A stretch of DNA of 64,000 nt from Gnetum montanum. Its lineage: Eukaryota; Streptophyta; Gnetopsida; Gnetales; Gnetaceae. Below are positions 55,417 through 64,000 of this stretch, one piece after another. Where the stretch lies: contig MNCI01005415.1 in NCBI GenBank assembly GCA_015680685.1, positions 504,602 through 568,601 of the forward strand, given 5' to 3'. Position numbers and translations under genes: made by a program. The notes under the pieces are model-generated. The model had not been told where the DNA came from, did no database searches, and saw nothing but the letters and a program-made list of their open reading frames with translations. How positions within the stretch are numbered: position 1 is the first letter of the stretch; each line of letters begins with the position of its first letter.

Positions 55417-56015
55417 CTTTATAATGAAACACACTACCATTAGGAAAAGCAATTTAGACACACTAATGACATCAAAACTTAACAAATCAAAAATAAGCTC
55501 ATACAAAATTCATTATGCAACACTAGAGTTTCCATTACCTTGACTCCCAGAAAATTGTAGGTTACGCTAGAAATGCATTACCAAAATTGCTCAAACCCTT
55601 ACGACAGTGCAAGGTCTATCTTTGACAACAGTGATAAGGGTAATATTACAAACTACAATAGCTTAGCCCATGCAATAAGGTATCAATGCCCGACATAATA
55701 CACATCTTTGAAACAAATACAATTACAATGCCATAACAATAAAAATAATAATCATGCAGGAGGGTAAAAGACGACCTACCAAGCAAGTGGAGTAGCCTCC
55801 TGAGTTTTGACCCTAGCCTTTGAAACCCACTATAAACTCTCCTACACTTCATCAATCTTCGCCAATTTGGCATGTTTGCCTTTGTTCTTCGACGTCATGG
55901 TTACAACTGAACAACCTTCGCAAACTTGTCCACTTACACCTTACTTCTGCTTTCCTTCTACTATAGCCTAATTCAAATTTGCGATGCCTATAGTCTGCTT
56001 TGAGGACAAACCATT

Positions 56016-56025
56016 GACTTATAAA
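56016..56025 (-). promoter_or_regulatory. Possible TATA box of the element 3 antisense gene
   Basis: On the minus strand TTTATAAGTC stands about 118 bp before ATG 55,898, close to the 137 bp seen in element 1. Weak on its own. Confidence 0.3.
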
Positions 56026-56139
56026 TGTAATGGTTGAAACTAACTATTTTCATGTCTGATCAATGCAAAACTTTCCTAAGACATAGGTATGTCAGTGCGA
56101 CATGAAGCGTGAAGATCGCAACATTAATCTTGTAGATAT

Positions 56140-56400
56140 CGTATAGATTGCAGTCCGAAAAGACCGTAAACTAATGCATAGTTAATCATCTCATAATCTG
56201 GTCACATTAACTATGGTTTGCACAAAATTATAAACTAGCTATTTTGACACACTAGACACACCACGTTACACCTTTCATCATAGTTCACAGAAGTCTTACG
56301 CTAACATCTAGGAAATCGGGATTGCTGCTTTCTTACAAACTGTGCATATTATGACAATCCGCTAAGACATTAAACTAGCAACCTCTTTAACATGTACCAG
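56140..56400 (+). repeat. Flanking repeats on the RT side of the antisense cassette, element 3
   Basis: Diverged copies: GTCCGAAAAGACCGTAAACTAATG (56,152), CTGGTCACATTAACTATGG (56,199), CACAAAATTATAAACTAGC (56,221), ATCCGCTAAGACATTAAACTAGC (56,356). They have the same direction as gag-pol and are of the CCGCNATGACATTAAACTAG subtype also present after the integrase. Confidence 0.6.
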
Positions 56401-56570
56401 TAAAATAGGAAAACCTTCTATCATTTCAACATCTCGGCAAAAAACAATGTAACAACCTCTATTTTTGATAGTTTTGTAGGTCAATTCGCAAATGGATGCA
56501 GCTTTACTCGCACCCCTAGCCCTAAAAGTCCCATACGAGGAAACTATTAGATAGCTCAACCTTACAATGA

Positions 56571-59500
56571 TAGGAACTAACTCTTCCCTCTGCGACATAT
56601 CCATAGCAACCTCGAAAATATCCCCAAACTGGCTAGAACATTTGGCCTAAAACCTAGACCTGGATACTGCTGATGTGATCAAGGATTCCCTCACTGAGGT
56701 CTCTGTGGTTACGTACAAGGGTGAAAGTAAAACTCTAAAAGTTAGTTCTCTCCTTGACCAACAGACATAGAGTGACATATTTCAAGTGCTCCAAAATAAC
56801 ATTGCGGTATTTGCATGGTCATACGAAGACATGCTGGGTTTACACCCGAGACTAATACAACATAACATAGTTTTAGACCCACATATCAAAGCAGTTAAAT
56901 AGAAAGCACGGAAGATTAAGCCTGAAATTGTGTTGGCAGTGCGTGATGAAATCACTAAGCTGTATCAGGCTAGTTTCATTTTTGTGGTCGATTATTCAGA
57001 TTAGGTGTCAAACATCATAATTATCTCCAATAAAATAGGAGGAATACACATCTATAAAGATTTCCGCGATCTGAACAAGGCAACGATTAAAGACAACTTC
57101 CCATTGCTGAGTATTGACCAACTTATCAGTACAACAGTTGGCCATGCATTACTATCCTTTATGGAAGGGTTTTTGGACTATAATCAAATTTTTATCAACC
57201 CATAACACCAACTGACTACGACTTTCATGATCCCTTGGGGAATTTTTTGTTACACCATGATGCCTTTCGGGTTAAAAACAACTGGAGCAACTTATCAACA
57301 TGCCATTATGTATATCTTTAGCGATTACCTCTTAGAGAGATTGAACAACAATGTAGACAACATAGCTGTCAAATGTAAGAAATCAGAAGATCATCCACAA
57401 GACCTAGAGTTAATCCTTGAATGATTTCTTAGGCATGACCTATGGCTCAACCCAAGAAAATACGTATCCAGAGTCAAAATCGGGTGCGTGTTGGGGTTTT
57501 TGGTATCGGAGATTGGCATCTGAGTTGACCCCAACAAGGCTAAATCCATTGTTAACCTAACACCACCAACAAACCTCAAAGAACTATGTGGGTTGCAAGG
57601 TAGGTTGCAATTTATTAGGTGGTTCATCTCGAAGTTAACAGACAAGTTACACCCCATGTAGCATCTTCTCAAGAAGGGGGTTAACTTTGAATGGATCGAG
57701 AACTGCCAGTGTGCGTTTGACAATCTAAAAGAAGAGCTACTACATTTTCCAATGATTTTTCGACAACAAAGGGATTAGCCTTTCTACATTTATCTGGCAA
57801 GTTCAAATTTATCTATAGCTACGTTCTTGTGCCAAAGAAGGAACGACGAGTTAGAAATTCCTATCTATTATGTAAGTCACATTCTATTTGTGTATGAAAC
57901 AAGGTACAATGAAGTAGAGCATAACTATTTGACATTGGTTTTTGCACTAAGAAAATGTAGAAACTATCTTTTCCATAGCCAAGTCAACATAATTTATAAG
58001 AACAATGTCCTTTGAACCATCACAAACAATTTATACAAGAGTAGTCAGATATCCCACTGGAAGGCCATCACAGTGAAATTTGACTTGCACTACGTCGGCC
58101 AATCATCCACGAAAGGCCAGGCCATAACTTACTAGCTTGTAACATCACCTGTTAACGATTAAGCCACGATAGAGCCCGAGTTTCTTGATGAATATGTACA
58201 TAGTTTAAGCCCTGTATCGATAGGCCTCGAAGCAACGCTATACTTCGATGGAGCTTTGACTACTAGGGGCGGCAGTGCTGCTGTCATCATTATGCTCTTC
58301 CCTGAAGATGTTCCCCCATTAGCTTACCGCCTGGTGTTTCCTTGTATGAAAAATATGGCAGAGTACAAGGGGATCCTCAAGGGATTGTTAATAGCAAGGG
58401 AACTCAATGTTCGACACTTGGAAATTAGAGGCAATTCGATGCTCATCATTAATCAAATCACATGGGTCTATGCCTGCAAAGCTGTACATCTGCAACCCTA
58501 TTACAATATGGCTAAATATCTTCTGAAACAATTCATGAAAACTAACATAAAACACATGCTGTGTAATGAGAACACTGTAGCCAATGCACTAGCCACACTG
58601 GCTTTAAATGTGCCTCCACATTTATTTGCCACATGGCCTGATTTAACAACGAACTGTATAGAGCTTGTCATTTAAGTGGCACAAATATCTTCTCTAAGCA
58701 TGGGGGAACTGCCAGAATGGTACGATAACATTAAAGGCTACCTTTTGCATGGCAAACCACCGCACGAGTTAACACCTGCACAAAAAGTCGCAGTCCACAA
58801 GTGTGCCAGGCAATACATCATCATTAGAGATAGTACTCTGTATAGATGCTCTTTTTGTGGAGTATTGCTAACTTGTGTTAATAATGACCAAGCGCAAAGA
58901 ATAGTTAGCGAAGTCCATGAAGGACTATGTGAAGGACACATAGCCTCGCGAGCCATGGTCGCTAAAATCAGACGCTTGGGGTATTACTGGCCATACATGG
59001 AACGAGACTGCCTTACCAAGGTTAAAACATGTGACACATGCTAGTGTTATGCAAATATGATACACATGTCACCAACTAAATTGCATACTACATAGATCAC
59101 TTGGCCATTCCAATGATGGGGTCTAAACATCATAGGTCCCATAATGCCTAAGTCTTCTGTAGGACATAGCTTCATTATCACCACCACTGAGTATTTCACG
59201 AAGTGGGTTGAGGCTATTCTCGTATGAAAGATTACATCTCAATAGGTTTGTTATATTATCTTGGATAATATAGTAGCTAGGTTTGGGCTTCCCATGACTA
59301 TTGTGATCGATAATGGGCCACAATTTAATAGTACTGAAACCAAATCTTTCTGCAAGAACCTTGGTATTAAGCAATCTTTTTCTTCACCTTATTACCCACA
59401 AGAAAATGGTCAAGTAGAAGCAACAAACAAAGTGTTTATCAATCTACTCAAAAATATGCTCAGCAACAACAAAAAACGATGGCATGAAAAGATCCTCTAT

Positions 59501-59959
59501 GTGCTATGGGCCTATCGTACGACATGCAGAAGAACTACCGATAGGACACCCTACAACCTAGTCTATGGATCTGAAGCAGTGTTTTCCATGGAACTATAGG
59601 TTCCCTCATTGTGGATGGTCCTCTCCATAGTTATAAATGAGACTCAACATAATGAGTCCAGGATCGTGGATTTAGACTCAGTAGAGGAGAAACGCATCCA
59701 GACGCTCGACAACATCGAAAGATATCAAGACAGGTAGAAATAGAAGCATCATCACAACCTGCATCAGTGAATGATCAAGAAAGGAGACTTAGTTGTCAAA
59801 TCCATTCATGAACCAGTGGGAAAATTCTCTACAAGATGGGAAGGCCCTTTCTTGGTTTTCAACGCATACGGCAATGGCGCATTCAGGCTAGCAGACATCA
59901 ATGGCAACGAACTCCCGAACCTGGTGAATCATATGTATCTGAAGCAGTACCACATCTAG
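56571..59959 (+). pseudogene. Element 3 pol copy A: linker, RT, RNase H, archaeal-like RNase H, integrase
   Basis: A single frame of about 1,130 codons with no net frameshift but roughly 22 stops (about half TAG). RT: KPEIVLAVRDEITKLYQASF, LSFMEGFLDYNQI (catalytic Asp to Glu), TMMPFGLKTTGATYQHA, NNVDNIAVK in place of YVDD. First RNase H ends YFLF-like NYLFHSQVNIIYKNNVL. Second RNase H: LYFDGALTTRGGSAAVI, AEYKGILKGLLIA, GNSMLIINQI (Asp to Asn). Integrase: EVHEGLCEGHIASRA and CDTC zinc residues, GLNIIGPI (first Asp to Asn), VIDNGPQFNST, NGQVEATNK, and a C-terminal GPFLVFNAYGNGAFRLAD. The dual RNase H assigns it to the Tat lineage. Confidence 0.9.
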
Positions 59960-60356
59960 AGATCGACTTGGCTCAAACACGATGTAACAAAAATCTGCTA
60001 AAATGTAAAACTAGAAGTTTTGTACATGTCCTCTACGACATAAGACTGGCATTTCTTACATGCGGCCGCGACGATGCTAAACTGGCAAAGTTTTTGATAG
60101 TCCGCCATGACATGAAACTGGCAAGGGAAGCACCTGTCTGCTAAGACATTAAACAAACATAGAATTATCCCTAGGTCACGACATAAAACTGACATCCATA
60201 GCATGGTCTGCTAGTACCATAAAATAGCTCTTCCACCATCCGCTACGATGTAAAACTATCATGCTTTAGTCTGCCCATACTTTAAACCAGGACCACGGTC
60301 TACTGGGACCATAAACTAACTCTTCCACCATTTTTTATGATGTAAAACTAGCACAA
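59960..60356 (+). repeat. Post-integrase repeats of element 3
   Basis: About ten spaced copies of a motif near GTCYGCYATGACATAAAACT plus GGCA, for example 60,101-60,124, 60,147-60,162, 60,177-60,195, 60,238-60,257 and 60,295-60,317, spaced about 25-45 bp. Copy B of pol starts right after the last one. The same motif flanks the antisense cassette. Confidence 0.7.
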
Positions 60357-63300
60357 CATGCCAGGTTTAGACCCAAGGCTAATACAGCACAACATTGTTT
60401 TTAGACCCACATATCAAAGCAGTTAAATAGAAAGCATGTAAGATTAAGCCTGAAATTGTGTTGGCAGTGCGTGATGAAATCACTAAGCTGTATCAGGCTG
60501 GTTTCCTTTGCACAGTTGATTATTTAGATTGGGTGTCAAACATTGTAGTTTTATCTAAGAAAATGGAAGGAATACACATCTGTATAGATTTGCATGATCT
60601 AAACAAGGCAACAATTAAAGACAACTTCCCATTGTCCAGTATCAACCAACTTATCAGTACAACAGCTGGCCATGCGTTACTATCCTTTATGGATGGGTTT
60701 TTGGGCTATAATCAAATTTGTATCAACCCATAACACCAACTGACTACGACTTTCATAACCCCTTGGGGAATGTTTTGTTACACCATTATGCCTTTCGGGT
60801 TAAAAACAACTGGAGCAACTTATCAACATGCCATTATGTATATCTTTAGCAATTACCTCTTAGAGAGATTGAACGACTACGTAGATGACATAGCTGTCAA
60901 ATCTAAGAAGTTAGAAGATCACCCAAAAAACCTAGAGTTAATCCTTGAATGATTTCTTAGGCATGACCTACGTCTCAACCCAAGAAAATATGTATTCGGA
61001 GTTAAAATTGAGCGCATGTTGGGATTTTTGTTATCGGAGAATGGCATCCGAGTCGACCTTGACAAGGTTAAAGCCATTATTAACCTAGTATCACCAACAA
61101 ACCTCAAAGAACTACGTGGGTTGCAAGGTAAGTTTCAATTTATTAGGTGGTTCATCTCAAAGTTAACACACAAGTTACACCCCATGCAGCATCTACTCAA
61201 GAAGGGGGTTAACTTCGAATGGATTGAGAACTGCCAGCGTGCATTTGACAATCTAAAAGAAGAGCTGCTACATTTGCCAATGATTTTCCCACCACAAAGG
61301 GATTAGCCTTTCTACATTTATCTAGCAAATTTAGATTTGTCTATAGCTATGTTGTTGTGCCAAAGAAGGGACTATAGGTCAGAAATTCCTATCTATTATC
61401 TAAGTCACGCTCTATTTGTGTACGAAACAAGGTACATTGAAGTAGAGTGTAACTGTCTGACATTGGTTTTTGCACTAAAAAAATGTAGACACTATCTTTT
61501 CTGTAGCCAAGTCAACATAATTTACAAGAACAATGTCCTGTGGACCATCACAAACAATTTATACGAGAGTAGTTAGATAGCCCGCTAGAAGGCCATCACA
61601 GTGAAATTTGACTTGCACTACGTTGGCCAATCGTCCACAAAAGGCCAGGCCATAGCTGACTAGCTTGTAACATCACCTGTTAATGATCAAGCCACGATAG
61701 AGCCTAAGTTTCTTGATGAATATGTACATAGTTTAATCCTTGTATTGACAGGTCTCAAAGCAACACTATACTTCAATAGAGCTTCGACTACCAGGGGCGG
61801 CAGTGTTGTTGTCGTCATTACACTCTCCCATGAAGATTTTCCCCCATTGGTTTACCTCCTGACGTTTCCTTGAACAAAAAATATGGCAGAGTATGAGGGG
61901 CTCCTCAGGGGATTGTTAATAGCAAGGGAACTCAATGTTTGACACCTGGCAATCCGAAGCAATTCGATGCTCATCATTAATCAAATCATAGGGGTCTACG
62001 CCTACAAAGCTGTACATCTGCAGCCCTATCGCAATATGGCTAAAGATCTCCTAAACCAATTCATGACAACTGACATACAACAGTTGCTGCATAATGAGAA
62101 CACTGTAGCCGATGCACTAGCCACACTGGCTTTAAATGTGCCACCACATTTGTTTGCCACCTGTCCTACTTTAATGACGGAATGTATAGAGCTTGTCATT
62201 CAAGCGGCACAAATCTCTTCTCTAAGCATGGGGGAATGTCAGAATGGTATGATAACATTAAATGCTACCTTCTACATGGAAAACCATGGCACGAGTTAAC
62301 ACCTGCACAAAAAGATGCAGTACACAAGCGTGCCAGGAAATACGTCATCATTAGGGATAGTACTCTCTATAAATGCTCTTTTGATGAATTATTTCTAACC
62401 TACGTTAATAATGACCAAGTGCAAAGACTAGTTAGTGAAGTCCATGAAGGATTATGTGGAGGACACATAGCCTTCCAAGCCATGGACGCTAAAATCAGAC
62501 GCTTGGGGTATTACTGGCCATACATGGAAAGAGACTACCTTACCAAGGTTAAAACATGTGACACATGCCAGTGTTATGCAAATATGATACAGATGTCACC
62601 AACTAAATTGCATACTACACAGATCACTTGGTCATTCCAACGATTGGGACTAAACATCATAGGTCCCATAACGCCTAAGTCTCTTGTAGGACATAGCTTC
62701 ATTATCACCGCCACCGAGTATTTCACAAAGTGGGTTGAGGCTATTCCCATATGAAAGATTACATCTCAATAGGTTTTCCATTTTATCTTGGACAATATAG
62801 TAGCCAGGTTTGGGCTTCCCATGACTATTGTGACCGATAATGGACCAAAATTTAGTAGTACCAAAACCAAATCTCTCTGCAATAACCTTGGTATTAAGCA
62901 ATCTTTTTCTTCACCTTATTACCTGCAAGAAAATGGTTTAGAAGAAGAAACAAACAAGGTGGTTATCAATATACTCAAAAATATGCTCAGCAACAACAAA
63001 AAACGATGGCATGAAAAGATCCTCTATGTGCTATGGGCCTATCGTACGACATGTAGAACAGCTACCAGTAGGACACCCTATAGCCTAGTCTACAGATCTA
63101 AAGTAGTGTTTCCCCTAGAACTATAGGTTCCCTCACTGTGTATGGTCCTCTCCATAGTTATAAATGAGACTCAACACAATGAGTCTAGGATTGCGGATTT
63201 AGACTCAGTAGAGGAGAAACGCATCCAGACGCTCGACAACATCGAAAGATATCAAGACAGGTAGAAATAGAAGCATCATCACAACCTGCATCAGTGACTA

Positions 63301-63484
63301 ATTCAGAAAGGAGACTTAGTTCTCAAAGCTGTTCATGAACTAGTGGGAAAATTCTCTACAATCTGGGAAGGCCCTTTCTTGGTCGTCAATGCATATGGCA
63401 ATGGAGCATTCAGGCTAGCAGACATCAACGACAACGAACTTCCGAACCTGGTGAATCATATGTATCTAAAGTAGTACCACATCT
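60357..63484 (+). pseudogene. Element 3 pol copy B: tandem duplicate of RT to integrase
   Basis: A second copy of 56,831-60,106, about 3,530 bp downstream, very similar at the nucleotide level. It lacks the N-terminal linker and begins at CATGCCAGGTTTAGACCC. It keeps FMDGF and NDYVDDIAVK, which copy A has lost, so it was not made from A in its present state. Shared stops (K-stop-K, P-stop-HQL, E-stop-FLRH, D-stop-P) show that both derive from an already damaged source. Two single-base shifts are seen, near 60,400 and near 62,233. Integrase is present with GLNIIGPI, VTDNGPKFSST, and a C-terminus ending at about 63,484. Confidence 0.9.
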
Positions 63485-63633
63485 AGACATCAACTTGGCT
63501 CAAACACGATGTAACAAACATCCACTACAACGTAAAACTGGCAGTTTTGTACATGTCTGCTATGACATAAAACTGGCATTTCTTGCATGCGTCCGCGACG
63601 ATGCTAAACTGGCAAAGTTTTTGATAGTCCGCC
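63485..63633 (+). repeat. Post-integrase repeats after copy B, cut by an insertion
   Basis: Matches 59,960-60,106 (CTACAACGTAAAACTGGCAG, TGCTATGACATAAAACTGGC, CCGCGACGATGCTAAACTGG). Similarity to copy A stops exactly at GTCCGCC, 63,633. Confidence 0.7.
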
Positions 63634-64000
63634 TGTTGGCGACCGTTTGGGACGCGACCGCCAACGAGTGTCCTCGAACAGGATTTAGGTGCCTGCTGGT
63701 CTCTGGCTACACCAAGGCCCAGATACCTCCAAATAACTCAGTAGTTAATGTGAGTATGTGTGTGTGCTGTTGCGGCGTGCGGTTGTGTGCAATGTAACGA
63801 TTGCGTGTGTGTGAAATACAAATGACTTACTTTAAGAGATTCAGCCAACTTTATCAAGTACTGTGAGTTATTGAGAGTTTCCTATTTTGTTCAAACTACC
63901 TAGTCTATGCGGTCCCTATAATACCTGCTTGTAACAAGTAAAATTTTGCATAAACATTTGAGCACAACTCCGCAAATCTACTCCTAATTTTCCCCAGAGA
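63634..64000. mobile_element. Start of another insertion, possibly an LTR element
   Basis: The sequence begins TGTTGGCGACCGTTTGGGAC at the sharp end of pol copy B similarity. TG is the usual first dinucleotide of an LTR. The first 33 bases hold an inverted repeat GTTGGCG ... CGCCAAC. A TG-rich part (63,738-63,815) follows. No coding sequence before the window ends; the element type cannot be named. Confidence 0.4.

Larger units (their letters stand above)
51631..55898 (-). pseudogene. Element 3 antisense gene: FCP1-like / Transposase_32-like / coiled-coil protein, 8 exons
   Basis: Opposite to gag-pol between protease and RT, as in elements 1 and 2. Exon model: 55898-55780, 55416-54967, 54880-54607, 54500-53451, an exon near 53360-53110, an exon near 52990-52858, 52772-51953 and 51873-51631 (stop TGA). 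Donors GTAGGT, GTAAGT, GTAAAC, GTAAGT, GTACGT and GTAAGT; acceptors TAG, CAG or AAG. Exon 1 begins MTSKNKGKHAKLAKIDEV. Exon 2 is again 450 nt and exon 4 is 1,050 nt. The last exon is strikingly acidic (about 81 codons, HEEDPHEDEHNGDD). Stops are present in exons 1, 2, 3, 4, 6 and 7, so the copy is dead. Function unknown. Confidence 0.65.

Noticed and set aside
56571-59959. Reassigned or read-through TAG codons in pol
   Set aside because: TAG is frequent, but TAA and TGA stops also occur, and relatives have CAG, TGG, CAA or CGA at these places. Catalytic residues are lost too. Decay explains it better than recoding.
1-64000. tRNA or rRNA genes
   Set aside because: No stretch with tRNA A- and B-box order or rRNA conserved cores was noticed on either strand.

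Overview
This window is repeat-rich plant DNA. I see no convincing host gene. Almost everything recognisable belongs to old, broken Ty3/gypsy LTR retrotransposons of the Tat/Ogre type. The lineage is shown by a gag knuckle of the form CDYHQxxGHxxNxC, and by a second RNase H of the archaeal-like kind between the ordinary RNase H and the integrase. GT-AG introns, plant-style TATA boxes and AT-rich spacers fit a seed plant with a large genome. The species cannot be told from the sequence.

Layout: element 1 lies on the minus strand from about 12.73 kb down to base 1 and is cut by the window edge. Its order is 5' LTR, primer binding site, a leader with six repeats, gag, protease, a 5.7-kb interval, then RT and RNase H. 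Element 2 runs on the plus strand from about 12.73 to 25.1 kb, head to head with element 1, and its RT is broken just before a 290-bp assembly gap. From 25.5 to 31.6 kb there are an unidentified stretch, a decayed RNase H-integrase piece of another Ty3/gypsy lineage, the 3' end of a LINE, and AT-rich spacer. Element 4 (31.9 to 43.0 kb, plus) keeps both LTRs, gag, protease and traces of pol. An orphan LTR in reverse orientation (44.49 to about 45.7 kb) abuts element 3 (about 45.7 to 63.6 kb, plus). Element 3 carries its RT-RNase H-integrase block twice in tandem. Another insertion starting with TG begins at 63,634 and leaves the window.

The most interesting system is in the interval between protease and RT of elements 1, 2 and 3. 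Each copy carries, on the strand opposite to gag-pol, the same spliced gene of about eight exons and 4.1-4.4 kb. Exon 1 is a short lysine-containing N-terminus. Exon 2 encodes a domain resembling FCP1/SCP (NIF, HAD-type) CTD phosphatases, without the usual catalytic aspartates, and is exactly 450 nt long in all three copies. Exon 4 resembles the putative plant transposon protein domain (Transposase_32-like). Then follow an acidic or charged exon, a coiled-coil exon and an acidic C-terminal exon. The cassette is flanked on both sides by short repeats (consensus about GYCYGAAATGGCCTTAAACTAG) that always point in the gag-pol direction, and the same repeats follow the integrase in element 3. In Ogre-type elements an intron is known between protease and RT, so this may be a gene nested antisense inside a retrotransposon intron. 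All copies here are dead (many in-frame stops), but the shared exon lengths, intron phases and motifs in diverged copies point to past selection on the protein.

Other themes: U3 regions carry arrays of palindromic CACACGCTG/CAGCGTGTG-type words; leaders carry element-specific tandem repeats; and the first pol copy of element 3 has over twenty in-frame stops, mostly TAG, without any net frameshift over 3.4 kb, which looks like decay by cytosine deamination. Exon boundaries and translations were read by eye and no homology search was possible.
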